64,000 nucleotides of DNA from Persicaria tinctoria (lineage: Eukaryota; Streptophyta; Magnoliopsida; Caryophyllales; Polygonaceae). Below, piece after piece: positions 45,533-58,900 of the stretch (its first letter is position 1; each line of letters begins with the position of its first letter). Both the position numbers and the translations under genes were made by a program. The notes under the pieces were generated by a model that was not told the origin of the DNA, ran no database searches, and saw only the letters and a list, made by a program, of their open reading frames with translations. Location of the stretch: contig JBANSL010000002.1 of NCBI GenBank assembly GCA_037127255.1, positions 8,104,001 through 8,168,000 on the forward strand, written 5' to 3'.

Positions 45533-48500
45533 GTACATAATATATTGAAACTTAAGACTATATTTGATGGCTTCTTCCATTTGCAACAATTGTGTTAATT
45601 TATCTTTGCCATTAATTAACTTTGAAAGTACAAATTGTACTTGGAAGATAAAATCAAACAACACTTTCTCCGTCAATAAGAATGAAATTACGGAGGGGGT
45701 AAAAACTCAATAAAAAAAAAGTGATATATTTTAATTAGTGAAAGTTATAATCGGCGAGAATGAAGCTAGCTATATATATGCACACTCCGATTGATTAAGG
45801 AGATTATCGGAACAAAAAAAAGTGAAATTTATTTGATTATCCGAGTTAAATGCCTTATGTATAAGTCTATTTAAGTCGTATCAGGCTTGTTTCATTTTTT
45901 ATTATAAAACTAATATCTATCTTTTTAACACAAAAGTTTAACTCATTTTATATATCATTTTATATATAGGAGCTTGACCCTATTCCTTAGATCTTAATGT
46001 TTATTTTCCCTTTATAATCAATGTGGGATCTCAACCTGTGTACGTAAAACATCTTTTAATGTTTTTCTAGGCGGAACCGAGTTTGCCCAAATTTGATGGT
46101 AGGATAGCATTAACAAAAGTTCATTCAATCAATTTCATTTCATGGAGGATGAAATGTATAATGTATGGGTACTCGCTTAATTTCCATGTCATGTACGTGT
46201 ATACATATGTCTACATCTAAACCTAATTGCATTTGGTGTCTGCATCACAACCCTCAGATTTATATTCCACGGTTAGGGTGCGGTTTGGATGTGTGATGTA
46301 CGTTTCGTCAACTTCCATTAACAACCAAGATAAGATAAGGCCATATATATATATGTTTTCAATCTCTTTTGGTTATTAATGTTGCGGTTAAAAAGGGCAA
46401 TTGTTTTATATGAGAAAAGGGTATATATATAATTAATAATATGTCTAGGCTTGCATATTGGATCGAAGACACCAAACCAATCAGAACTTAACATTGTTCG
46501 TGGCAATTTAAAATATGGGTTCATTTGGCCAGACAAGCGCTTCGAGTACTAGTATTGATAACAGATTAACAGGAGTTGCTGATTGTGACTAGTTGATTCG
46601 ACCGGTGTGAATTATGTGAAATTATCCGATAGATCACCTATAAAGTACTAACACCTAGCGAGATTTAAAACCATAAAGGCTTTACAAAATGAACATGAAC
46701 CGCCACCGCCTCCAGAGAGGGTACGTGCATGCAAATCTCCTATTCCATCATTCAAACCATGAGTGTGGATAATTAAGAGACTGCTAAAAATCAAAACCTC
46801 GTGCCCCTAAAAAACAATGTGGGACACAAATAAACCTTTCACCTTCTACAAACCATTTCAAGCATTTACTCCAACAGAGTAATTATGTTGGATCTATGAG
46901 ATTTTGAGCATAAAAACCGTGTAACAAGAAAAAAAAAAAGTAGTGATCTTTGAGAAATACATTCGAACCTGTGCAAATTACGGTCAAGTCAGAGTTATAT
47001 TTGACATTTTTTGAATTAGGGTCGGCGCCGGCGGTACACTAGTGCAAAATCTTTATTGATTTATTCCGCCATATTTTTTTAATACGGTAAAAAATTTAAA
47101 TTACCCAACATACCAGTGTCGGATAACTCGAATTATTTCACAATACTGTACTATTTTTGTTGTCCTGCAGCATAACAGTGCAAAATACGTCCACATCTCC
47201 TCATAGGGCTCCACGTGCCAAACTACGATTCCTCCACCTCATAAGTTTTTATTATAAAAATTACATAGGTTGTGTATGGCTGCCAAAATCAACCAGTTAA
47301 AATTATTAACTTTGTAGTTTTAATCGGTTAATATAGTTTAAGCTGTGTATGGTCACCAAGATTTAATATAGTTTAAGCTGTGTATGGCCACCAAGATGAG
47401 TCAAAAATCAGTTAAAAACAATGGTTTAAAAAAAGCCGAATTTTGGAGCTTTTTTTTCAATAATTACTATTTTATCCCTTCTCTTTTATATTATTTGGTT
47501 TGAAAGTACCACAATACCCCTAATGAAAAACAAATAAACTCCACTTTTTACAAATAAACTGTTTTTCACCCCATACAGAGTTTATATTTTTTCATAAATT
47601 TTTAACTACTTTTACCAACAGTTTATAAATTTTACCATGTTTATAATTTTAGTCAGTTCATTAACTCCGTTCCATACGAACCCAATATCTTTTATACTCT
47701 TTTAACTTTTACGGAGTAAATAAAAATTGATCGTCAAACTATTGCAATTGCGCGGAAGGGTAAATTTTTAGCTAAAAGCCTAAAATGACTGTCTCCTGTA
47801 AATATCATATATGTATTGAGTATTGACTAAATCTCCCTTAATTTCTTTCTAACGGCTAATTACGTGTACAACACTGTTAGGAGAATGTAAATATGTAATG
47901 ACTAATTACATGTAAATGATTATCAAATATCAAACAAAATTTAATTTCATAATTATTAATAGTAAATATAAAATTATTTCAAATTTTAATAAGATTGATA
48001 TTTTATAATCCTCTAACTAGAAAACATAAAAAAAAAAAAACCCATCTATTTAAAAAAAGAATTATCATTCAAAAACCCAATTATTTTGAAACTAAAGAAG
48101 TATCAAATTCCCCGCAAAAATCTTGAGCTGTTTTCCTCCGTACAATACAAATAAATAGTTTTGCAATTTGTAACGTTCAATCGACATAATTTCAAGCTGG
48201 AATTCTGCCTTTTTTGAGACCACACGTCTCTTACAAAAGGCTAAAAGAACAATCATTTTTAAGTAAAATAAAATTTGATTTTCCATTTATCCCTTTTTGG
48301 ATAAAAATAAAATGCAACTAATCAATATTTATTGTATATTAAAACAGAAAAAAAATTTAATATTACGTTTTGACAATTCTAAATAATAATCAAAATAATA
48401 TTTTCTAATTTGTCCGATTCCTAGATTTCTTCCGAGCACCCATATCGGAGTGTTTTAAGGATAAAAATAAAAAACTTAACAATTAAATAATAGAGGAATG

Positions 48501-49300
48501 ATGTACTTTGTTAAGGAATGATGTGATAGGTTTAACAATTAAATAATAAAGAACCCTTAAAAACTCAAGAAAGGAAAGAGAAAGAGAGGGGTAGATGGTG
48601 AGGCTATTTTGAATTTTATATTATTTAGTTTATAATAAAATGGGTTGTAGGGTTGTGGGTAAAAAATTAAGTTGGATTTCTTAAGGAAAAAAGAAAGAGA
48701 GCGAATGCTCTCATACTTTCATTTTTGCTGGGTTTTACGATTTCGAATTCTTACTTTATCAACAATAATTTTAAAAAATAAAAATAAATCTTAAGATGTG
48801 ATATAAATCAAAGCATAATAAATAAGTTAGAAACTACTTCTCATATTGTCCATCGGTAACTTCATTGTTCACATTCGTCTATAATTAACGGTTGATAGGC
48901 TCTGATGGAATGAAAAGATTATCATTCCATATTAATTGTGGGGTATAAGTGTATAACAACACAAAATATAAGAAAGGGATAACCTTCTACAATGGCTTAA
49001 ATTTTTGTATTAGAAGGACGGATCCCGACCTTATAACCAAAAATAAAATAAACTCAACCTAACTCCCACTTTCATGCGATCCGACCGGATTTCTCGGAAT
49101 TTTTACCAAAAAACAAAAAAAGCACAGCCGCCTAAAAAGGTTCAAAGATGGAAATGATTTTCAAGGCATAGTTTCGGATATTATTCTCCAGTACAACATT
49201 TGTTGTTTGCGTTCATCCAAACAATTGTCAATTTCCCCTCTCTGGACTGTAGTCACTGTACTGTACTCAATCACGCTTTGTCAAAATAAAAAGTCTTACT
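45530..49300. other. AT-rich gene-free region
   Basis: No gene recognised in 3.8 kb on either strand; short open frames at 46318-46536 and 48092-48286 (minus) look random. 47270-47690 begins 'ggttgtgtatggctgcc' and ends 'ccatacgaaccc', resembling a decayed MITE, and contains the tandem repeat listed next. Confidence 0.4.
47329..47397. repeat. 35-bp tandem repeat, two copies
   Basis: The unit around 'atagtttaagctgtgtatgg' and 'caccaagat' occurs twice head to tail with few differences, within a possible MITE. Confidence 0.75.
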
Positions 49301-52014
49301 CAAATGAAGCACCCAGATCCACAAAATCTAGGCAAAATTTGGTATTCATCTGAATTCAGAATCACCCAAAATCTATCCAAAACCTCTTTCTTCAGATTAC
49401 ACAATCTCAATTCCATTGGTTGTTGTTGTTTTCATTGGACTATTAGATTGCAAGTTAGAATCAGACTCGGACGCAGCCGAAATTACCCTCCCAACCACCT
49501 AACCTGATAATGACTCAAAGTCGAAGTTGCTCAAGCAATGACATCTACTAGACCCAAAATTACCCGACCCAACCAATCCGTTTGACAACCAAAATGCAGT
49601 GAACTGCATTGCACAATGCCTGTGAATTGTGAAAGCGACAAGGGTTATGCTGACGAATGTAAGGATTACGTATTCAGCACTGAGATTACAAACTATGATC
49701 TGATACCAACCTCTCTAGAATACCTGGAGCAGCTCATACAGTATTTCAGCAGTATCAATACCAACTACCATGTATAAATGCAGATTATACATATGGTGCC
49801 AAACCCTGTAAAATGTATCTGAAATCAGTACAAAAAGCAAAAGGGCACTTAGTTAAAGCACAGCACAATAATACCTGACAACAACAGCAAGAGATTTACA
49901 GCCCATTCCTTTTTCAGCTGATTGCTTGAGCAATCTAAAATCTTAATGCATCAATGCACACAGCAAAAAAAGAAGAAAAAGAACATTTACTTTGATGACA
50001 CAATATGATATGATCACCATGAATCTGATTCCTTAGTGGACATTAAAGGATAATCAAAATCTCAATTGGCTTTTGCCTATAAGAGATATCCAGGCATTTG
50101 TGGTCAAGGAAATATATTCTCATGATATTAGTATCAAAATAATTGCAGCTACCTCCAATTAGATTTGCACATTATAAACACCCCACCAAAGCTTTCATCC
50201 TTCCAGCTGTATGGGTCTTCAAAAGTACCTGAATTATTATTATAAAGATCTCCATCTGTTTATTGATGAAAATGGATGAGAGAGACCTTATACATTGACG
50301 CATCCCAGTATCCCCACTACTTCCCTAAGTGGTCTAACTAAGTGGGTTCATCATCAATCTATGCCTTCCAGCTGGTAAGCTGTCATTGCATCAATAGTTC
50401 AGTATAGATCATTGGATCATATCATCAAAAACAGGAGTAATTGATAAACTTTCAAGTTCAATACCCACCCAACTGAAGCAAACACAGTACCTATAAGACC
50501 TGTTTAAACAATCAGCAAAAGAGGGAGATCAAAATCTTGCTGGTTTCCATCCAAACGGAATTAAAATAGGGTAAAAAAATAATCACTCAAGTACCACTCT
50601 AGCCTTTTCAGTAATGTGATCAATTTTGAAAATGTATAGTTAATTTACCTAATATTGCTGCAGCCTAGCATTTCCCGGCTTATCACTTCCTATGGATGAA
50701 TGCAGAAAAACATAGTAGTGCCATGAAACAAACAAGAGACAAACAGCAAACATTATGATGTAGCCAAGGAATTGCACATAAAAAAGCAACTTTATACATG
50801 AAAATCGGACCTCATATATAGGCTGTTTGGGACCAGTGTTTATGGGAGCACCGAGCACATGAGAATGACAGTGATATTTTACTCCCAAAAACACAGGCCG
50901 GCTTCCAGATTAATTTTTTCTGGTTTCAATATTTGCATAAGTGGACCCTTGAGCTCCCAACATTATGTAATGCATGAGTCTAGATTGTTTTCTCCAAAGG
51001 GTTTATGCAGACCTATAAATGTTATCGCATAGGCAACAATATCAGTGATGCCAGAGTTTAAGAAATGAAATACAGTAACGAAATTTAAACCACCACACAT
51101 GGCACACATTAAGACACTTGTCTGCAAGAACAGGAATAGCAACAAGCTTTGTGTCAACGTACCCCGTAAATTTTAACCGTCCTGCAGAATATGGCACATT
51201 GGCACCTCACTGGAAACAACCTTTCAATTTGGCAAGTTTCCATTGAAAAGCATCTCCAGCTTCAGGTTCAATGATGTTAACCACCCTGCAAAAAAAAAAA
51301 CATAGTACACATCCCTGACAAGGCCAATTTCTGATGATACATTGGCTTTCAGAATATAAACCTGTTTTATGGAGGGTGTACAACTCTCTGAAGTGTAAAA
51401 ACATCACTGACAAACTGAAGTTACATAATAAAACTAATACAAAAGAGGGAGGAAAACTCTCTGAAGTGTAGACTGGGATACAAGTACAATATGTACAATC
51501 GATCTAAAAAGAATGCATTTACCATGGATTGATACTCACTAATCATTCATGTCTAATTGAACTGAAACACGTTAGATGTTACATGTATGTGTTACACTGT
51601 TACAGGTTTAAATTTCTCCAACTTCCCTTTAACAACTGACAGCTTATCAATCGAAGAAACAATATGGAACTCCAATTTGAGATATCCAAATTTATATACA
51701 TTCTTTGGCAGATGGTGAAGATATCAACCACCATACACATTATGCATACAATTCCTACAGAAACAATATAACTAGTTGAAAGAACCCACACAAAAAGATC
51801 CAAAGAGAAAGAAAACAAAAAAATCAATTCAGCACTAGGCTTAAGTCTTGTCGTCCTCTCCAATTACTTACATTTTACAAAAGAATCTCCGAAAATGGAA
51901 CAATACTTCTATATCTGCTTCTACTGGATGGGCACTCAGAAAGTGCTCTAAGTTTTTATTGCCTGCTCATGCCCATCTTGATCTATCGATCAGTCCTTTG
52001 CACACAAGCAGCCA
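49301..52014. other. Region without a confident gene, downstream of COR27
   Basis: No gene recognised. Two minus-strand stretches read like protein: 51674-51600 ('EFHIVSSIDKLSVVKGKLEK') and 51288-51208 ('VVNIIEPEAGDAFQWKLAKL', preceded by an acceptor-like 'ttttttgcag'). They could be exons of an undetected gene or long 3' sequence of COR27. The rest resembles intron or intergenic DNA. Confidence 0.3.
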
Positions 52015-53879
52015 TCATTGAGGTCTTGCATTGGCAAGCGTCACCTTATGGAATGGAACCACCTAAAAGATGCATAATGCAGTTAGGAATAGAAGACGAG
52101 TTCCAGAAGCTGATGTCTTGTAAAGTATAACCATTATTTTCATATACACAAACTATTTATCGGGCTTTACTTGGTCATTGTCGATTGCAGCTGAGGCATC
52201 CAGAGTCCTCGACCTTTTTGCTCTTTGCCCACTTGGAGCACTTTTTACAGAATCCTCATCAGTGAAGTTCTGACCAGTAAACTCTGTCAAAAGATGCCAG
52301 GACAACAATACATTAGCAAGTCTATAAGAGGCTTTCATCATGCTTAATAGCATTTTATCTGTCAGCCAACAGCTAGACAGCAGCAGCACGTTATTTAAGA
52401 ACCAAGGTGGTAACTATGTATCTCCTTGTCCCAACCAAATTACCAAGCATGGTTATAATATCTCCCATATCCAGACAAAATACCAAGATGGTCATGTGAA
52501 TAAATCTTCAACAGTAAGAGAGATCAGGACAATTGAACCATTATTGAAAGGAGAATGGTTCAATTCTCCTTTCAAGAATGGTTCAACTGTCTTGATCTCT
52601 CTTACTTCAATCCACTACTGCAACCAATGTGATTATAGGACATGAATTCTCTCATATAAGAAACCACGATTATGAGAAATCTGGGACATAAATCATAAGT
52701 TACCTTCATTTAAATTTAATGAAACATGATGGCATTCCCCATCTGTGGACAGCCTCGAGATCCTTTCTGATCCACATGAAGAGCCCAAAGGCTGATGCTC
52801 AAAGGTATTATTATCAAGTGCTACATCAGTGCTTCCTCCTGCTCTGAAATATTTGATCCATGCATTCTCAAGAAATTTGCCACTTCTATCAACTACTATA
52901 GGCTGTGTAGCAGTTCTGCGCATTTTTTTCGGCCTATGACAGTGTTCCCGAGCTTCCAACTAATCAAGTGAAACCAGAATCAGCACACACGACTACACGA
53001 GTGATGAAGGAAACACAGATGTAATTAGAGAGAAAACTACAAAACAAACCAAAGAGATACCTGGCCAGATCCAGAAGGGCTGCCTTTCCTGCACAATTTC
53101 ACATCAACCCCGTGTTTGCTCACAGGGCTCAAGCTGAACAGATTTTTCAAATTGTACAACTGATCCACGAATGAAGCTTCCATAGATTTGAGATACAAGC
53201 TATGCTTCTCATTCGTCCACTTGAAATTATCCTAGAGGTGAGGCAGAAGTCATTTTTAGATGGGGATTTATTATCAGAATCCAGTACATGATTATCCGAG
53301 TATGAAAAAGCATCTAGCTTAACCAAATGCAGTGAAATTCCGAATCTGCCTAACCAAAGATTCAGAAAGAAAATGGATAAAAACATTTTTCTATTAAGTC
53401 TACCATATAAAGATCTTTTCTATATAAAGAGCTTGTTCATTCAATCCTTTAATCATATTCCTTGAAGCTTCAAAGCAAACACCCCAACAAATCAACAATT
53501 AGAACGTTCTTAATAAATCGCAGTGACAACTGCACATAGATAATACTAAAATCAAGAGGTATACTAAACCCTAGAATTTAGATATACACACAAAACACCC
53601 TTCATCCTCTTCCCCTGCAAAAAGCACAACCATACCAACTACCTTCATCTCATCCACTTAGAATTCCATACAAACAAGAACAGATAGAGAACAAAATTAT
53701 CAAGATCAGGCCGATAAAAAATCAGGAATACTATCAAATCGACCAACAAATAAATTCTCATTTTTTCCATTCAATTTTAAGCTCTAAAAATGTCTTACCG
53801 GGATTGAAGTCTCTTCCTGCTCGATGATACCAATTGAATCATCGCTCGTCAACTCGGAATCATGGCTCACACCTTCCAT
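52015..53879 (-). CDS. COR27: COR27/COR28-type cold- and clock-regulated protein
   Basis: Five exons (53879-53799, 53231-53061, 52959-52704, 52283-52171, 52062-52015) join to 222 residues. The family block 'KWTNEKHSLYLKSMEASFVD' then 'QLYN' lies near residues 30-55, 'FLENAWIKYFR' follows (COR27 has 'FLRSPWIKHYK'), and the end 'DNDQVVPFHKVTLANARPQ' matches the 'DQVVPL/F' tail. COR27 and COR28 are small nuclear regulators of Arabidopsis that act at night, repress clock genes such as PRR5 and TOC1, are stabilised or degraded in response to blue light via COP1 and cryptochrome, and affect freezing tolerance. If the last intron is kept, the frame ends after 'VKPDK' at 52153, so two C termini are possible. 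Intron 3 holds a hairpin. Evening elements lie upstream. Confidence 0.85.
52514..52605. repeat. 43-bp-arm hairpin in COR27 intron 3
   Basis: The left arm 52514-52556 ('gtaagagagatcaggacaat' onward) and right arm 52563-52605 are complementary with three mismatches in 43 positions and a 6-base loop. Size and pairing resemble a plant microRNA precursor or a small MITE. No known mature microRNA is recognised. Confidence 0.85.
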
Positions 53880-54214
53880 CCTCAAAATAAATCCGAAGAT
53901 TCTTATCTTTTCCCAAAATATCACAACACAAAGATCTAAAAAAAACAGGAAAAAAAAACACGACGATCGGATCACAGACTGCAAATTAATCTCCCTAAAA
54001 TATTCCTCCGATGCTCCTTCCTCTCCGATGATTGGAAATTCAACTCCAAACCTCTCTTTTTACTCTCGAGATATGGATGTGTGATTTGAGATTTTTTAGA
54101 ACAATGAATACGATAACTCATAAAATAGCATTTTTTTTTTTATTTGTTAGGTATTTATCAAGGGGGAATGTGATGGTGGGCCAAAAAGAGCGTGCCAGCT
54201 GTAAACGCTTTTTA

Positions 54215-54361
54215 CACGTGTCACGTTGTCATTCAACGCGAATGTCACATACAGATGAGGAGGAGATCGAACCGTTCATCTGGATTAGATATTATAGGCT
54301 CGGGAAAAATCCCCGGCGGGCCAGATATTTTATATCTGACGTGGCGGCTCCTAAAATATCC
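54215..54361 (-). promoter_or_regulatory. Evening elements and ACGT motifs upstream of COR27
   Basis: On the COR27-sense (minus) strand 'aaaatatct', the clock evening element, lies at 54331-54323; a one-base variant 'aaaatatcc' is on the plus strand at 54353-54361. Between them 'acgtggc' (54339-54345) is an ABRE/G-box core, and 'cacgtg' lies at 54215-54220. All are 340-480 bp before the ATG. Evening elements drive dusk expression and, with ABRE-like motifs, cold response, which agrees with the known regulation of COR27. Confidence 0.6.
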
Positions 54362-54447
54362 AGCCCGGGAAAAGCATTTAAAAAAGGCGCGACTTTTTCC
54401 TTTTTATTTTATCTTTTTTTATATATAAAAAAAAAACACAACAAATA

Positions 54448-54682
54448 CTACCTCCGTTCCAAAATACATGGGCTTTTCCTTTTTGACACGTTTTTTAAGG
54501 AGTGGAAAACTCTATGAAATATTATTTTTTTAATCAAATTTTTTATATCATTTGATACTTATTAGTAATAAGTATCAAATTATATAAAAAATTTGATTAA
54601 AAAAATAATATTTCATAGAGTTTTTTGCTCCTTAAAAAGCGTGCCGAAAACTAAAAACCCATGTATTTTGGAACGGAGGGAG
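54448..54682. mobile_element. Stowaway-type MITE upstream of COR27
   Basis: Ends 'ctacctccgttccaaaatac' and 'gtattttggaacggagggag' are inverted; TA flanks both sides (54446-54447, 54683-54684). Arms pair nearly end to end ('gacacgttttttaaggag' against 'ctccttaaaaagcgtgcc'). It begins only about 90 bp upstream of the evening-element cluster. Confidence 0.92.
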
Positions 54683-55319
54683 TAATATCTAGATCTTACG
54701 CAACAAATATCTCTTCTCCGGATTTTTATTTATAAAAATTATTATTTTAATCACGAAAGCGTGGAAAATGTACTCATTGGCCATTTACATATAGAAGAAA
54801 AATATATATTGTATACGTATTTATCCTCTTCGGGGTGTAAATATCTTAACAAGATATTATGCTTTTGTTTATATAGCTCTCTCCAGATATTATATATACT
54901 TTCTCTATGGGCGTTGAGTTGTTTTTATTTTTCTGGTCGACGGGCGTTGAGTTGTTTGAGAAACGTGACATGATGTATTGAGATATTTTATTTTTTAAAC
55001 TACAGCATATCTTGAAATAACTTTTTCTTTTTGTAGGGAGTATAAGATATTTTGGAATAACTTTAATTTGAAATTAAGTAAAGTTTAATTATTATGGATA
55101 AAACTTCTCGTCAAAGATTTTCATTGAATATATATAGTGTTGTTTTCAGAATTTAATTAACTCAAAAATCTTATTTTAATTAAATACTCTTTTATTCTTT
55201 GGTTAACTAACTTTTATTGCTATGAAAATGATGTATTACGAATTTATTTATATTTTCGGGCACTTTAATTACACGGAGTTGGTAAATTTATTATCTTGAG
55301 ATCCCAAACCCAAAAAAGG
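54683..55319. other. AT-rich intergenic sequence
   Basis: No gene recognised. 'gggcgttgagttgttt' occurs twice at about 54908 and 54943. Confidence 0.4.
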
Positions 55320-55944
55320 AAGATCATGTAATTTATAAGCTCACTTTTTTTTAGAATCAATTAGACTTAGAGCTAGCATCTCCAAAATAAGATCTAAAAT
55401 AAAGAAAAAATAATATATTTAGAGAAAAGATGGATTTCAGAGGTCTATAACAACTACTCTATATTGTTTTGTAAAATAGAAAATGAAATTTTTGTTTAGC
55501 ACAGAGTATAATTACATTTTAGTACATGAAACTAAAATGGGATTCAAAATATAAAGCTTAGTTGGATTCATAATTTTCTTTTATAATTTAATATATATTA
55601 TAAATATTATATCGTATGAAATTAAAAAAAATTAAAAAATTTGACATTTTATAAAGTTTTTATCATCCTTAAAAAGTATACATAATTAGTAAATGACAAA
55701 TAATAAAATGAAGATCATGGTAATTAAGCTTACTTTTTGGAGAATCAATTAAGCTTAGAGCATCTCCAAATTAAGAAACTCTAAAATAAAGAAAATAAAA
55801 TATTTAGAGAAAAGATGGATTTTAGGGGTCCCACAACTTCTCTATATTGTTTTGTAAAACAAAAAATGAAAATTATGCTTACCATATAGTATAATTACAT
55901 TTTAGTAGATGAAACTAAAATGGAATTCAAAATATAAAGCTTAG
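55320..55944. repeat. Pair of direct repeats of about 240 bp
   Basis: 55320-55562 and 55711-55944 are diverged copies of one sequence, sharing 'gagaaaagatggatttYaggg', 'ctctatattgttttgtaaa', 'tataattacattttagta' and 'aaaatataaagcttag'. Each has 'agcatctccaaa' near its start, the mark of Tourist-type Harbinger elements, so both may be Tourist MITE copies lacking a clear right end. The LINE at 55945 is joined to the end of the second copy. Confidence 0.7.
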
Positions 55945-58900
55945 TTTTTTTTTACAGTAGGCAAACAGTGTGAGATGTTACTAATACAGTAACGTAACTC
56001 CCGGATCATCCTGAAGAATGATGTTACAAAGATCCCTATGGTAGAGGATAGATTGTAAGTTACAAATTACACCTCGTCTAGCAATGTAGTATGCAGAACT
56101 ATTTGCTTCTCTGAAAATATGTTTGATCTCTGCAGAGGTAAATTCAGATGTACAAGTCTGCCAATTTCTCCTACTTGTCTCAGAACCTCTCATTTTGGGC
56201 ACTTGCATTCCTTTGGTCGCTTTAACCAAGACTTGATTATCACATTCTAAGATGATCTTCCTCAAGCCTTTCATCTTCGCATGTTGGAGTCCTAAAATCA
56301 CTGTCGAAGCCTCTGTTTGGATGATAGATCCAGCATTGACTTCTTGAAAGAAAAATATCAATGATATCTCCTTCGTAATCACAAATGATTCCTCCCACCT
56401 GTCTTTTGCCAAATTGGGAAAAAGAATCATCTACATTAATTTTGTAGATAGTCCTCGGGGGTCTCGTCCATTTGGCTTTTGCCCTCCTGTGTCCTTTCTT
56501 CTTGCTATCATTTCCTTCATTTCCTTCCATGTCCCAGTCCTTAATGTTTTGCTTGATTTTCTGAACAATGGTGGTTGTTCTTGCCGGTTTCTTAGACCTG
56601 AAAATTTGATCATTTATAATTTCCCATATGGTTTGCCAAATAAAAATTAGGTCTTCAAATCTACTATTAGTATAGTTGATTTTCTCTAAATTTATATGCA
56701 GAGGTTCTAGAGAATTAAGGCCTTGAAAATACATACCTGAAGCTTGTTCAAACTGTGCAATGAGTTCTCTCTAGTAAAGGTACAACTAGTAAAAAGGTGA
56801 GTTGCATCCTCATTTGCTTGATTACACATAGAGCATTGGCTTGGAACTCTATTTACATATCTATTTAGTCTATTTGTCGTAGGTAGACCATCAATCTTGA
56901 TTTTCCATAAGAAATTCTTGATTTTAGGAGGGAGTTTCAGTTTCCAAATCCAATTTTGAGATTGGATGTTTTGAGGTGTAGGAGTTAGGATTTTCTTTAT
57001 TGACCTGGTAGTGAAGTTTCCTTCCGGTCCGAGTCTCCAAATCAGCTTATCTTCCGCATGCCATTGAGGAATCTTCATTTGTAGAATCTTACCAGCAATT
57101 TCTTGTGGGAATATTTGTCTGATTTCGTCTTCTTTCCACTGTTTCCTATCATTCATGAGTGAGTCTACAGTCATGTTAGGATCATGCGATCCCATATACT
57201 GCTTAAGACTAATAGATGGGATCCAGTGATTCTCCCATACATTAATAGTCGAAACATTACCAACTAGCCACAGTAGACCTTCTTCAAATTTTTCCCTTAG
57301 AGAAAGTAGTCTTCCGAATTGCCAGGAGGTTTCATTCTTGCAATAGTTCCTGATGCTATCTTGTTTGATATATTTTTCTCTTATAATTCTTACCCATATA
57401 CTCTCTTCATTGTTGTAGATTTTCCACCCATATACTCTCTTCATTGTTGTAGATTTTCCACCCATATACTCTCTTTATTGTTGTAGATTTTCCACAAAAG
57501 CTTCATCTGAAGAGATCGAGATATTAAGATTCTCAGCCTTATGAATATCAAGGCCTCCCAAGGATTTGCTTTTACAAATTGAGTCCCAGCTAATGAGGGG
57601 TATATAGGAGTTTGATGCAGATTTGTTCCAGAAAAAATTTCTATTAACTTGATCCATCTGATTGAGAATTCCTTTTGGGAGAAAAAAGTTTTGCATTAAA
57701 TAATTGGTTTTAGAGATAAGGTTGGATTGAATGAGGATCGTCCTACCTGCTTGCGATAAATTGGAAGCTTTCCATTTAGAAAGTTGTTTTTTCATGTTGT
57801 CTATTGCATCCTCAAAAACACAATTTTTAATCCTGCCATTGACAAGGGGAATTCCTAAATATTTTTCAAGGGTTTTAGACATCGGGATGCCCATATGGGT
57901 ACCCAAATCCTTGGTGAGATTTGGATTAACATTTCTAGAGCATTGTAGAGAGCTTTTGTTATAGTTAATAGTGAGGCCATATCGATTGGAAAAATTGTTT
58001 ATAATGTTCTAAATTGTGTTTAGACTGGTATGGGCTGCTTTGGCGAAGATGATAGTGTCACCCGCAAATGTTAAGAAAGGAATCGGAGTACCATTTTTTT
58101 GCTAGTTTTATGCCAATTAAGGAGTCGTCTAGGAGGGCTTCTTTATGCAATTCTCTAGAAAGACCTTCCATAACTAGGACAAAAAGGTAAGGGGCAAGGG
58201 GATCACCTTGTCTAATACCCCTATTAGGTTTAAATTAAGGACCATGAATGTTATTAACTAGAACAGAGAACGAAGTGGAAGAGATACATTTCATAACCCA
58301 TTTGATCCAAGTTTGATGAAAACCAAAATTTTCAAGGACCGCATGAATATAACTCTAGTTTAGTTTATCATAAGCCTTTTCCATGTCTAGTTTTAAGGTC
58401 ATCCAACCTTTCTTGTCTTTTTGTTTATGGAATGTGTGGAAGATTTCATGAGCTATTAACGTGTTATCTTGAATCGATCTGCCTTCAACGAAGGCACCTT
58501 GGAAAGGATTAATGAGTTTAGGGAGGATGGGTTTAAGACGATTAGCAAGAATTTTTGAGATTATCTTGTAGATCGTATTACAAAGGCTTATAGGTCTGTA
58601 ATGATTTATAGACGTTGGGTTATCAATTTTCGGAATGAGGGCTATAAATGTTTGATTGATCTCATATAACATTTGGCCAGAGTGGAAGAAGACATTCACA
58701 ACTTTACAGCAGGAATGGCCTATGATATCCCAGTATCGTTTATAAAACTCTGGAGGGTATTCATCTGGCCCTGGGGATTTATCTTCTGCCATGCTAAAGA
58801 GAGTATTTTTTATTTCCAAATTAGAGGGATGAGAAGTTAGCTTATTGTTTTCCTCTGGAGTTATCTGAGCTTGAATATTCCAAACATCTCCCGCGGAGAT

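Noticed and set aside
7613..54000. A biosynthetic gene cluster or new multi-gene system
   Set aside because: The genes belong to unrelated pathways, lie in mixed orientation with separate promoters, and are common single genes in plants.
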